Origin: an uncultured Pelagibacteraceae bacterium
Lineage (GTDB): Bacteria > Pseudomonadota > Alphaproteobacteria > Pelagibacterales > Pelagibacteraceae
Direction of reading: 5' to 3'
Length of the DNA stretch: 63,892 nucleotides
NCBI GenBank assembly: GCA_902631255.1
Contig: CACOXS010000004.1
Coordinates: 1-63,892 of the forward strand
The translations under genes were made by a program, and so were the position numbers. Shown piece by piece: positions 55,663-63,892 of the stretch; positions within the stretch are counted from its first letter, which is position 1, and the number at the start of each line of letters is the position of its first letter. The notes beneath the pieces were generated by a model, which saw nothing but the letters and a program-made list of their open reading frames with translations, was not told the DNA's origin and made no database searches.

Positions 55663-57564
55663 ATGTCAGACAAATTCAGCAAAATTTACGATCTTTCTAT
55701 CAAAGATCCTGAAAAATTTTGGCAAGAGGCTGCAAATGACATCTTTTGGTTTAAGAAACCCACAAAAATTTTAAATAAATCTAATCCCCCTTTTTACAAA
55801 TGGTATGAAGATGGAGTGACCAACACATGTTACAACGCCTTAGATTTTCATATTGATCAAGGAAAAGGTGATAAAACTGCTCTAATTTATGATAGCCCTA
55901 TTACAGGAAATAAAAGTAAGTTCACTTACGAGGAATTAAGATCAAAAGTTTCAAAGTTTGCAGGCGCACTTAAGGATCAAGGCATTAACAAAGGGGATCG
56001 AGTAATAATTTACATGCCAATGATACCTGAAGCAGTTGTTGCAATGCTGGCTTGTGCAAGAATAGGTGCAATTCATTCAGTAGTTTTTGGTGGATTTGCT
56101 TCAAATGAGCTTGCGAGCAGAATTGATGATAGTAAAGCTAAACTTTTAGTGACCGCTTCATGTGGTTTTGAACCTGGACGAACTGTTGAATACAAACCTT
56201 TGGTTGATGATGCAATCAAACAAGCTCAACATAAAATTAGTAAGATGATTTTATTTCAAAGAAAAGATCACGAAGTAAAATTGAATGCGCCAATGGAGAT
56301 AAGTTGGGATGAAGCACATGCAAATGCTAAAGACACAGATTGTGTTGAAATGAATTCAAACGAGTTTGCCTACATACTTTACACCTCAGGTACAACTGGG
56401 ACGCCAAAAGGTATCGTTAGAGACATTGGGGGTCACATCGTTGCATTAAAATGGACGATGAAAAATATTTATAACATTGATGCAGATGATATTTGGTGGT
56501 CAGCAAGTGATATTGGTTGGATCGTTGGTCATTCCTATATTGTCTATGCTCCGTTGTTCAAGGGATGCACCACAGTACTGTTTGAAGGGAAACCTGTAGG
56601 CACACCTGATGCTGGAGCGTTCTGGAAAATTATTTCTGATTATAAAGTAAAATCTTTATTCACTGCACCAACAGCTTTTCGAGCTATTAAAAAAGAAGAT
56701 CCTGAAGGAAAATTTTTTTCTAAATATGATTTAAGTAAATTTGAAAGTTTATTTCTTGCAGGTGAACGTGCAGATCCTGATACAATTAAATGGGCAGAAA
56801 ATTTATTGAAAGTTCCAGTAATTGATCATTGGTGGCAAACTGAAACAAGTTGGGCGATTAGTTCAAATTGTACTGGTATTGAGATGATGAAAACAAAATA
56901 TGGCTCAGCTTGTAAAGCTGTACCAGGTTATGATGTTAAAATTATAAAATCAGATCAAACGTTAGCTAAACCAAATGAGATGGGAGATATTGTAGTAAAA
57001 TTACCTTTACCTCCGGGAACTTTTCCAACTCTTTGGAATGCAGATCAAAGATATAAAGAAAATTATATGTCAAATTATGAAGGTTATTATCAAACCTATG
57101 ATGCAGGTCACATTGATGAAGATGGTTACATCTGGATTATGTCTAGAACTGATGACATTATCAATGTTGCAGGTCACAGGTTATCTACGGGTGCAATCGA
57201 AGAAGTTTTATCAGAACATCAGTCAGTTGCAGAATGTGCAGTGCTTGGCATTGCTGATAAATTAAAAGGCCAATTACCTATTGGATTAATTGTTTTAAAA
57301 GCGGGAGTGGATAAAGATAATGAGACAATTACTAAAGAATGTGTTCAAATGGTGCGAGATAAAATTGGACCTGTGGCTGCTTTTAAAGTTGCAATTGTTA
57401 TTAAAAGACTGCCAAAAACAAGGTCAGGTAAAATTTTAAGAGGAACAATTAGAAAAATCGCTGATAGTGTTGAATATAAAATGCCTCCAACTATTGATGA
57501 TCCAGCAATTTTAGATGAGATCAAAGAGGATTTAATCAAAAATAATATTCTTAAAAGTGCTTAA
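55663..57564 (+). CDS. prpE: Propionyl-CoA synthetase (acyl-CoA synthetase, PrpE type)
   Basis: The 633-residue AMP-forming enzyme has YILYTSGTTGTPKGIVRD (P-loop), WWSASDIGWIVGHSYIVYAPL, and the C-terminal TRSGKILRG with the catalytic acetylatable lysine. The sequence GKPVGTPDAGAFWKII and FTAPTAFRAIKKEDPEG favours PrpE over acetyl-CoA synthetase. It converts propionate (perhaps acetate) to the CoA ester. Divergent from proteorhodopsin. Confidence 0.88.
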   Translation: MSDKFSKIYDLSIKDPEKFWQEAANDIFWFKKPTKILNKSNPPFYKWYEDGVTNTCYNALDFHIDQGKGDKTALIYDSPITGNKSKFTYEELRSKVSKFAGALKDQGINKGDRVIIYMPMIPEAVVAMLACARIGAIHSVVFGGFASNELASRIDDSKAKLLVTASCGFEPGRTVEYKPLVDDAIKQAQHKISKMILFQRKDHEVKLNAPMEISWDEAHANAKDTDCVEMNSNEFAYILYTSGTTGTPKGIVRDIGGHIVALKWTMKNIYNIDADDIWWSASDIGWIVGHSYIVYAPLFKGCTTVLFEGKPVGTPDAGAFWKIISDYKVKSLFTAPTAFRAIKKEDPEGKFFSKYDLSKFESLFLAGERADPDTIKWAENLLKVPVIDHWWQTETSWAISSNCTGIEMMKTKYGSACKAVPGYDVKIIKSDQTLAKPNEMGDIVVKLPLPPGTFPTLWNADQRYKENYMSNYEGYYQTYDAGHIDEDGYIWIMSRTDDIINVAGHRLSTGAIEEVLSEHQSVAECAVLGIADKLKGQLPIGLIVLKAGVDKDNETITKECVQMVRDKIGPVAAFKVAIVIKRLPKTRSGKILRGTIRKIADSVEYKMPPTIDDPAILDEIKEDLIKNNILKSA

Positions 57565-57889
57565 AACTTATTTATTTCTAATTGGTGCAATTTTTTGTGA
57601 GGTAGCCGGTACTATGCTATTACCAGTTTCACAAAACTTTACCAAACTTATTCCTACAACTTTTCTTGCAATATTTTATTTAACTGCTTTTTATCTATTA
57701 ACTTTTGTGGTGAACAAGCTTCCAATAGCAATCGTTTATGCTACTTGGAGTGGTCTTGGAATATTTACGATTGCAATATTAGGTTATATTTTTTTTAAGC
57801 AAACTTTAGCTTGGCAGGCAATTTTAGGGTTATTTCTAATTGTTATTGGTGTTGTGCTTGTCAATTCTTTTTCGGTTAAAAGTATTTAG
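57557..57889 (+). CDS. SMR-family small multidrug exporter
   Basis: The 110-residue protein has four helices, with the conserved Glu in helix 1 (GAIFCEVAGT, E15) and the YATWSGLGI segment. It starts at GTG 57557, overlapping the prpE end by 8 bases. It resembles EmrE-type proton-coupled exporters; the substrate could also be a metabolite such as guanidinium. Confidence 0.9.
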   Translation: MLKTYLFLIGAIFCEVAGTMLLPVSQNFTKLIPTTFLAIFYLTAFYLLTFVVNKLPIAIVYATWSGLGIFTIAILGYIFFKQTLAWQAILGLFLIVIGVVLVNSFSVKSI

Positions 57890-57946
57890 CCCATAATGAT
57901 CAACATATAAATTTAAATTTTTCTAAAAAATAATATTTATCTATTA

Positions 57947-58429
57947 ATGAAGCCTAAAGGATTTACTTTAATAGAATTGTTGGTGGTAGTTGCCATCATA
58001 GGAATTTTAGCAGCTGTAGGGGTCGTTGCTTATAATGGTTACACTGCAGGGGCAAAAAAGAATAGCCTCATTTCAAGACAAAAAATGGCAGTGAAATTTA
58101 TTTTAGCAGAGTTTGAAAGATGCAATCTTGGCCAAGAAGTTTATTTTAATAATGATACTTCTTTCGATCAATGTACTAGAATTCTAAATCCTGGCAGCTC
58201 CACTACCCGTAATTTAACAAAAGTAATCATTAATCACTTTAACAATGTCAATGAGTGGAAAAACGTGTTTAACAGCCTCAATCCTGGATCTACTGAAGGT
58301 AATAAAAGAACTTGTACATTAGGAAGTGTCTGTCTTGGAGGATATGTATCAGACAGGATTTTAGTAGTAGCTAATTACAACGACGTCCAAGAAGATTTTG
58401 TAATTAGCGAAATTATGATGAACTATTAA
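57947..58429 (+). CDS. Type IV pilin-like protein
   Basis: The 160-residue protein has a class III prepilin signal: MKPKG | FTLIELLVVVAIIGILAAV, then an extended helix and a globular end with four cysteines. No other pilus assembly gene is nearby. It may be a pilin or pseudopilin for DNA uptake. It is convergent with the dihydroorotase gene, overlapping by 4 bases. Confidence 0.9.
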   Translation: MKPKGFTLIELLVVVAIIGILAAVGVVAYNGYTAGAKKNSLISRQKMAVKFILAEFERCNLGQEVYFNNDTSFDQCTRILNPGSSTTRNLTKVIINHFNNVNEWKNVFNSLNPGSTEGNKRTCTLGSVCLGGYVSDRILVVANYNDVQEDFVISEIMMNY

Positions 58430-59733
58430 TCAAATTGAAGAGGGGTTCCTTCTGGATCTCCTAAAATTTTACCATTTTTCATTTTTGTTTTACCAGCAAT
58501 AATGGTAGCTACAGGTGTTCCTTTAAACTCAACATCATTAAAAGGTGACCAGCCACATTTACTCTCAATATTTTCATTCTTTATAACGATCTTTTTATTC
58601 ATATCGACAATTGTGAAATCAGCATCATAACCCTCTTTAATAAATCCTTTATTATTAATGCCAAAAATTTTAATTGGATTTTCACATACTAGGTTCATCA
58701 ATTGATTGAGTGATAATTTTCCATCATTAACATGGTTTAACATAACCGGCATAAGCGTTTGAACGCCTGGCATTCCTGAAGGTGAATTTGGATATTCTTT
58801 GTCTTTATTTGCTTTTAAATGTGGGGCATGGTCTGAGCCAATGGTATCATTGATATTATTTTTAACCGCATACCATAATCGATCGTAATGAGATTTATCT
58901 CTGATTGGTGGATTCATTTGTGCATAAGTTCCAAGTTTATCATAACAATCTGGAGCATAGATCGTTAAATGCTGTGGGGTGATTTCAAAAGTAATATTGC
59001 CTTTGTGTTGAGATAAGAAATCTATTTCTTGCTTGGTGGTAATATGAAGAACGTGAGCTTTCTTATTATATTTTTTAGCAATTCTGACAATCCTTCTAGT
59101 TGAGGAAATGGCACACTCCTCACTTCTCCACACAGGATGAGAATGAACGTCTCCATTTTTAATTAATTTTTTATTCCTATTTAAAATTTCCTCATCTTCA
59201 GAATGAACCGCAACAATTTTTGAGCAATGTTGAAAGACTTTATCGATATCCTCTTCAAGAGCTACTAAAAGATTACCTGTTGATGAACCTACAAATAATT
59301 TGATACCACAGCATCCCTCTAAGTCTTTCAGCTCTGCTAGTTGATTAACGTTTTCGGCTGTTGCACCAAAATAGAATGCGTAATTGCAATACATTCTATT
59401 TTTCGCAAGATCTAATTTTCTTTGAAATTCTTTTATATTGGACGTGGGTGGATTTGTATTAGGCATTTCAAATACTGCCGTGATACCCCCCGCAATTGCA
59501 GCTCTACTTCCTGAGTGAAGATCTTCAGTATCTGTTGAGCCAGGTTCTCTAAAATGAGTTTGGGTATCAATACATCCAGGCAAGACTATTAGGTTTTTTG
59601 CATCATACACTTCTTTTGCTTCTTCTGATACTTCACCAATTTTTGATATCTTACCGTCTTTAACAGCAACATCTTTATTTTCTAACTTCCCATTAATATA
59701 ACACTGTCCATTTTTGATTATTAGATCTAACAT
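58426..59733 (-). CDS. pyrC: Dihydroorotase
   Basis: The 435-residue amidohydrolase is of the class I DHOase type: GCIDTQTHFREPG (metal histidines), FEMPNTNPPT, AVHSEDEE, HILHITT-like block (HVLHITTKQ) and IGSDHAPH. It catalyses ring closure of carbamoyl aspartate in pyrimidine synthesis. A related hydantoinase/allantoinase role is less likely given the FREPG motif. Confidence 0.88.
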   Translation of the reverse strand: MLDLIIKNGQCYINGKLENKDVAVKDGKISKIGEVSEEAKEVYDAKNLIVLPGCIDTQTHFREPGSTDTEDLHSGSRAAIAGGITAVFEMPNTNPPTSNIKEFQRKLDLAKNRMYCNYAFYFGATAENVNQLAELKDLEGCCGIKLFVGSSTGNLLVALEEDIDKVFQHCSKIVAVHSEDEEILNRNKKLIKNGDVHSHPVWRSEECAISSTRRIVRIAKKYNKKAHVLHITTKQEIDFLSQHKGNITFEITPQHLTIYAPDCYDKLGTYAQMNPPIRDKSHYDRLWYAVKNNINDTIGSDHAPHLKANKDKEYPNSPSGMPGVQTLMPVMLNHVNDGKLSLNQLMNLVCENPIKIFGINNKGFIKEGYDADFTIVDMNKKIVIKNENIESKCGWSPFNDVEFKGTPVATIIAGKTKMKNGKILGDPEGTPLQFD

Positions 59734-59776
59734 TTTTGAGAAAAGTTATTATATTAAAATCAGACATCAATCAAAT

Positions 59777-60664
59777 ATGAATAATAGTGTTTATATATTA
59801 GAAGATAGAGCCATACTTTACGTCAATGGTTCAGATGCAAAAGATTTTCTTCAAAATCTGATTAGCAATGACATTAACAAAGTTACAGATAATTCCAGTT
59901 GTTTTGCATCATTGTTTACTCCGCAAGGTAAATTTTTATATGAATTTATGGTTGTGAAACACAAATTGGGTTACTTCATTGATTGTGAAAAATCTCAGTC
60001 TGATGAGATATTTAAACAATTAAATTTATATAAAATAAGATCAAAAGTAGAAATTCTTAATTTAAGTAACGAATTTGTGGTTGCAAGTTTTGGTTACGAA
60101 AAATATTTATCTATTAAAGGTGCAAAGGATATCTTGGGTTTTACATTTAAGTATAGAGAAGATCCAATTTTTTTAGATCCAAGAAATAAACACTTGGGTG
60201 CTAGACTTATAATTAATCTTGAAAAACTTTATTTATCTTTGAAAAAGCTTGATCTTAAAAACGATAAAATTGAAAACTATCATATGCATAGTCATAAACT
60301 TGGTATAGTTCCAAAAGACTTAAATAAATTGAAGAATAAATTATTTGGTATTGAGTGTAACTTTGAAGAACTAAATGGTATTGATTTTAAAAAAGGCTGT
60401 TATGTTGGGCAAGAAAATACTGCCAGAATAAAATTAAAAAATAAGCTTTCAAAAAGATTACTACCAATCGAGATTATTGATGGAGAATTAATGGAGAATG
60501 AAAGTGTTTTAAATAATAATGTTGAGATTGGAAAAGTCTTAATTAACGAAACGTATCCTTTTGCCCTAATTAAATATTTAGATTCAAATTTTGAAAAGGA
60601 CAAAATATTTCAAGGTAAAAATGGTTCTTTTAAAGTTTTCGTGCCCGAATGGCTAAAAATTTAA
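59777..60664 (+). CDS. IBA57/YgfZ-family folate-binding protein
   Basis: The protein of about 295 residues is GcvT-like and has the family signature KGCYVGQENTARIK. It helps repair or mature iron-sulfur clusters using tetrahydrofolate. The frame extends upstream to 59714, but that would overlap pyrC by 20 bases; the ATG at 59777 (MNNSVYILEDRAI) fits homologues. Confidence 0.9.
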   Translation: MNNSVYILEDRAILYVNGSDAKDFLQNLISNDINKVTDNSSCFASLFTPQGKFLYEFMVVKHKLGYFIDCEKSQSDEIFKQLNLYKIRSKVEILNLSNEFVVASFGYEKYLSIKGAKDILGFTFKYREDPIFLDPRNKHLGARLIINLEKLYLSLKKLDLKNDKIENYHMHSHKLGIVPKDLNKLKNKLFGIECNFEELNGIDFKKGCYVGQENTARIKLKNKLSKRLLPIEIIDGELMENESVLNNNVEIGKVLINETYPFALIKYLDSNFEKDKIFQGKNGSFKVFVPEWLKI

Positions 60665-60675
60665 ATAACTGAGTT

Positions 60676-60963
60676 TTAATTCCCCTCAACTAAAACTAGA
60701 TGAGCTTTGGCCGCTAATTCTCTAACCGCTTTAGCCGCTTGATATTTTTCTGACTCATAGAATTTACGAGCAGCATCAATGCTTTCAAATTCAATTAATA
60801 CAACAGTACCTAAATTTTCACCTTCTCTTACGTCAGGACTGGGTTCACGAACAAGAACTTTGCCACCGTGCTCTCCAATAGTTGGTCCGGACATTTGTTT
60901 AAACTTTTCCATACCTTCTTTATCGTGTTCTTTAAGATGTGCTATCAAATATCCTTTGCTCAT
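60676..60963 (-). CDS. DUF1330 family protein
   Basis: The 95-residue protein has a dimeric alpha/beta-barrel pattern: KGYLIAHLKEHDKEGMEKF, VLIEFESIDAARKFYESEKYQAAKAVR. Function of the family is unknown. GGAG ribosome site precedes the start. Confidence 0.9.
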   Translation of the reverse strand: MSKGYLIAHLKEHDKEGMEKFKQMSGPTIGEHGGKVLVREPSPDVREGENLGTVVLIEFESIDAARKFYESEKYQAAKAVRELAAKAHLVLVEGN

Positions 60964-61037
60964 AATTTTCTCCTTTATATTTTAATGTAACAAATCCTTA
61001 ACCAAGAGTCTAAATTGTTTTAAATTGAAAAAAATAA

Positions 61038-61056
61038 TGAGCACAATCTGAGCACA
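61038..61056. repeat. Short direct repeat (TGAGCACA twice) beside tRNA-Leu
   Basis: TGAGCACA occurs at 61038-61045 and 61049-61056, an 11-base period matching one helix turn. It lies in the spacer between the DUF1330 gene and tRNA-Leu. It may be a regulator or recombinase arm site. Confidence 0.35.
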
Positions 61057-61111
61057 CTTAGCTTAAAAATTTGAAATTTTTGATTAAAAAGTCCCCATAA
61101 AAAATTCATTT

Positions 61112-61197
61112 TGGTGCGGCTAGAGAGACTCGAACTCTCATGGACTAGGTCCACACGGCCCTCAACCGTGCCTGTCTACCAATTTCAGCATAGCCGC
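61112..61197 (-). tRNA. tRNA-Leu (anticodon GAG)
   Basis: On the minus strand, GCGGCTA and TAGCCGC form the acceptor stem. The D-loop has TTGGTAGACA, the anticodon stem-loop is CACGG-TTGAGGG-CCGTG giving anticodon GAG, a short variable arm follows, and the T-loop is GTTCGAGTC. Discriminator A and CCA are encoded. Length is 86 bases including CCA. Confidence 0.95.
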
Positions 61198-61254
61198 AAA
61201 TTTGACCCACATTAAATCAATGACAAGTAGGTTTCAAATTGATAAATTTTTATT

Positions 61255-62244
61255 ATGGAATTTAATCAGGAAGTAAAACAAGCAACTGATCCTATTTATA
61301 AAAAGATCTCCAAGGTTATGCCTGAAATTGAATGGTCAGTGCATGCTCCTTATATACATAAAATCAATAAGCTTAAAAAAGAAAAGAACGCAGTAATTTT
61401 AGCTCACAATTATCAAACCCCAGAAATTTATCATGGTATTGCAGATTTCTCAGCAGACTCTCTAGCTCTTGCTGTAGAAGCTTCAAAAACTTCAGCAGAT
61501 ATAATTGTTATGGCTGGTGTGCATTTCATGGCAGAAACTGCAAAACTAATGAGTCCAAATAAAAAAGTCTTACTACCTGATATGAAAGCAGGTTGTTCTC
61601 TTTCATCTTCAATTACAGGAAAAGATGTAAGATTATTAAAAGAAAAATATCCTGGTGTTCCAGTAGTCTCTTATGTCAATACTTCTGCGGATGTTAAAGC
61701 TGAAACAGATGTGTGTTGTACATCTGCAAATGCTGTAAAAATTGTAAAATCTTTAGGAGTTAAGAAAGTAATTTTTCTACCAGATGATTACCTTGCAAAA
61801 TATGTTGCTTCTCAAACAGATGTTGAGATCATTTCTTGGAAAGGAATTTGTATTGTGCATGATCAATTCAATGAAAAAGAAATTCAAAATATTAGAAAAA
61901 GCAACCCAGGGATAAAAATCATAGCTCATCCTGAGTGCCCACCAGATGTGATCAAAGCAAGTGATTTTGCTGGGTCAACTTCAGGAATGATAAATTATGT
62001 TAGAGATAATCAGCCTAAAAAAGTAATGATGGTTACTGAATGTTCAATGAGTGACAATATTCAAGTCGAAAATCCAAATGTAGAATTCATTAGACCATGC
62101 AACATGTGTCCTCATATGAAAAAGATAACCTTACCAAAAATATTAGATTGTTTAGAGAATGAAACTGGTGAAATTATTATGGATCAAGAAACAATCAATA
62201 AAGCAAGAATGTCTGTAGAAAAAATGGTTGCTATCGGCAGATAA
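61255..62244 (+). CDS. nadA: Quinolinate synthase A
   Basis: The 329-residue iron-sulfur enzyme makes quinolinate from iminoaspartate and dihydroxyacetone phosphate. Typical parts are ILAHNYQTPEIYHGIADF, PDMKAGCSLSSS, TEC(SMSDN) and CNMCPHMKKITL; three cysteines hold the 4Fe-4S cluster. nadC follows 5 bases later. Confidence 0.97.
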   Translation: MEFNQEVKQATDPIYKKISKVMPEIEWSVHAPYIHKINKLKKEKNAVILAHNYQTPEIYHGIADFSADSLALAVEASKTSADIIVMAGVHFMAETAKLMSPNKKVLLPDMKAGCSLSSSITGKDVRLLKEKYPGVPVVSYVNTSADVKAETDVCCTSANAVKIVKSLGVKKVIFLPDDYLAKYVASQTDVEIISWKGICIVHDQFNEKEIQNIRKSNPGIKIIAHPECPPDVIKASDFAGSTSGMINYVRDNQPKKVMMVTECSMSDNIQVENPNVEFIRPCNMCPHMKKITLPKILDCLENETGEIIMDQETINKARMSVEKMVAIGR

Positions 62245-62249
62245 CTTTT

Positions 62250-63082
62250 GTGTCTCAAATAAAACTTAGCGAAAATTTTATTAAAAATAATGTTAAACTT
62301 GCACTTAATGAAGATTTATATCCATCAGGTGACATTACTTCTGATTTAATCAAAAATAATAAAATTATAGAAGCAAAATTAATATCTAACCAAAACGCTG
62401 TTATTGGTGGGCTACTATTCGTAAAATATACATTTTCACTTATTGATAAAAAATTAAATTTATAGTAAAAAAGAAAGATGGATCTTTTGTTAAAAGAAAT
62501 TCAATAATAGCAATTATTAGAGGAAATAAAAAAAATATTTTGATAGCAGAAAGAGTTGCACTAAATTTTTTATCTCATATTTCGGGCATAGCCACAAAAA
62601 CAAATAAATTTGTAAAATTGGCAGGTAAAAAATGTAAAATTTGTTGCACTAGAAAGACTTTACCTAATTTAAGAGTTATACAAAAATATGCTGTAAAATT
62701 AGGTGGAGGAACTAACCATAGATTTAACTTAAGTGATGAATTTTTGATAAAAGACAATCATATTGCAAATTCAAACATAAGAGAATTGGTAAGTTTGGCA
62801 ATAAAAAATAAAAAAAGAAGGAAAATAACTGTGGAAGTAGATACAATTAAACAACTGAAGAAAATAATCGGATTAAAATTTGATCGTGTTTTATTTGATA
62901 ATATGAGTATTAAAAATTTAAAATTAGGAGTTAAGCTTGCAAAAAAATATTATCAAACTGAAGCTTCAGGAAATATAAATCTCAAAAAAGTTAAATCGAT
63001 TGCAAAGACTGGTGTAGATAGAATTTCTGTTGGTGGCATAACCCATAGCGCACCAACGATTGATTTTAAATTAGAAATTTAG
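62250..63082 (+). pseudogene. nadC: Nicotinate-nucleotide pyrophosphorylase gene, frameshifted
   Basis: Two in-order frames encode one protein. The first (GTG 62250 to TAG 62465) ends YTFSLIDKKLNL; the second continues as KFIVKKKDGSFVKRN..., RVALNFLSHISGIAT, CTRKTLPNLR, KDNHI and GVDRISVGGITHSAP. A run of six A at 62448-62453 marks the break; seven A would give LIDKKIKFIVKKKDG and a normal NadC of about 277 residues. The rest is intact, so it is a recent mutation, programmed slippage, or sequencing error. Normal role: quinolinate plus PRPP to nicotinate mononucleotide. Confidence 0.85.
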
Positions 63083-63450
63083 TTAACAAATTTTGAAAGA
63101 TCTGGTTTAAAATAATTTGGACCTTTCATTACTTTACCATGTTCATTATAAATTGGTTTTCCATCCTCGTCTAACTTGCTCATATTAGAATTTTGAACTT
63201 CATCAAAACACTTATCTAAATCAATTCCAAAAGCATGTCCTGCTCCATAAGTAACATACAAGATATCAGTTAAAGCATCAGCAACCTCTAATAAATCCTT
63301 ATTATTCATTGCATCTGTTAACTCATTCAATTCCTCTTTTATTAGATCTAATCGCAGTTTATTGATTTTATCTGTGCTAAATGAAGGTTTATTTTTAACC
63401 TCTTGACCAAAGGTTTTCATAAAAATTCCAACTTTATTAAAATTTGACAT
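63079..63450 (-). CDS. MazG-like nucleotide pyrophosphohydrolase
   Basis: The 123-residue all-helical protein has the metal motif LIKEELNELTDA and EVADALTDILYV, as in MazG/phosphoribosyl-ATP pyrophosphohydrolase-like enzymes. Possible house-cleaning NTP hydrolysis or a phage-derived gene. It is convergent with nadC (4-base overlap). Confidence 0.85.
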   Translation of the reverse strand: MSNFNKVGIFMKTFGQEVKNKPSFSTDKINKLRLDLIKEELNELTDAMNNKDLLEVADALTDILYVTYGAGHAFGIDLDKCFDEVQNSNMSKLDEDGKPIYNEHGKVMKGPNYFKPDLSKFVN

Positions 63451-63516
63451 AATGCTCCTGTAAGTTTTATAAAATTAATGTATATTTATAGTAATTTAAT
63501 ATTTGTCTATTAATCA

Positions 63517-63892
63517 ATGAAATTAAGAAAAGAATTCGATAGTATTGGAACAATTAATGTTCCTAATGATAAATATTGGGGAGCATCAACTCAAAGATCA
63601 AAAAAATATTTCGATATTGGAGAATTTCTAGTTAGACCAGTTTTAATTAGATCTATCGCAATCATTAAAAAAGCTGCTGCTATAGTTCATAAAAAAGAAA
63701 AACAGATTATACCAAAAATTTCTAATGCCATTGTAAAAGCATCCAATGAAGTAATCAGTGGTAAATTAGACGAACACTTTCCATTAAAAGTTTGGCAAAC
63801 TGGTTCTGGTACTCAAACGAATATGAATGTAAATGAAGTAATTGCAAATAGAGCAATTGAAATTTTAGGTGGAAGAAAAGGTACAAAAAAAA
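63517..63892 (+). CDS. fumC: Fumarate hydratase class II (partial, 5' part)
   Basis: The first 125 codons are visible; the gene runs past the window. Sequence includes [29 protein letters not shown] and [21 protein letters not shown], the fumarase/aspartase N-terminal signature region. The GTQTNMN and sequence start favour fumarase over aspartase. TCA cycle step fumarate to malate. Confidence 0.93.
   Translation, partial: MKLRKEFDSIGTINVPNDKYWGASTQRSKKYFDIGEFLVRPVLIRSIAIIKKAAAIVHKKEKQIIPKISNAIVKASNEVISGKLDEHFPLKVWQTGSGTQTNMNVNEVIANRAIEILGGRKGTKK

Noticed and set aside
62443-62460. Programmed -1 frameshift in nadC
   Set aside because: The site reads T-AAA-AAA-T, so P-site re-pairing is poor and no downstream structure is evident; mutation or sequence error is simpler.

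Overview
The window looks like a chromosomal segment of a SAR11-type (Pelagibacterales) marine alphaproteobacterium. The evidence is very AT-rich DNA, short or overlapping intergenic spaces, a tandem glycine riboswitch before gcvTHP, a proteorhodopsin followed by ferredoxin, ferredoxin reductase and glutathione transferase genes, TRAP transport, and an alphaproteobacterial single-cysteine DksA. This taxonomy is inferred from gene content and was not tested by a database search.

Layout. 1-9 kb: end of an FAD oxidoreductase gene, glycine cleavage (gcvT-gcvH-gcvP) under a glycine riboswitch, an EamA permease, 5-oxoprolinase (pxpA divergent from pxpBC), and a tandem pair of secreted TPR-like proteins. 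9-29.8 kb: mostly core genes, namely a TRAP transporter, TerC, panB, guaA/guaB (an IMP dehydrogenase without CBS domains), rlmE, a possible glycosyltransferase, pssA/psd, icd, alaS, recA, a TolC-like protein, a glycerate kinase, GFA and SOUL proteins, and umuDC. The upstream regions of recA and umuD both carry LexA-like boxes.

29.8-48.8 kb is an accessory island of mostly unrecognised genes on both strands. It holds a 21-repeat DUF4116-type protein and a frameshifted remnant of the same family. A plus-strand run follows, starting with an ATP-dependent DNA ligase and ending with a protein-kinase-like gene. Further on are a stand-alone WGR domain, a PD-(D/E)XK/DUF559-like nuclease candidate, a HAD phosphatase and several small secreted proteins. 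The most striking gene (43.2-45.2 kb) appears to encode a pentameric ligand-gated ion channel (Cys-loop receptor superfamily) fused to an N-terminal type I periplasmic-binding-like domain. At least three island genes look broken or frameshifted: a poly-A frameshift, an in-frame TGA at codon 4, and the DUF4116 remnant.

48.8-63.9 kb: a heparin-lyase-I-like secreted protein with two membrane/lipid-linked glycosyltransferases, dksA with two tiny membrane ORFs, the proteorhodopsin cluster with a clear terminator, prpE, an SMR exporter, a lone prepilin, dihydroorotase, an IBA57/YgfZ-like protein, tRNA-Leu(GAG), nadA, a frameshifted nadC, a MazG-like protein and the start of fumC. No stretch above 300 bases is free of genes. 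Homopolymer-associated frameshifts recur, so sequencing error must be excluded before calling pseudogenes.
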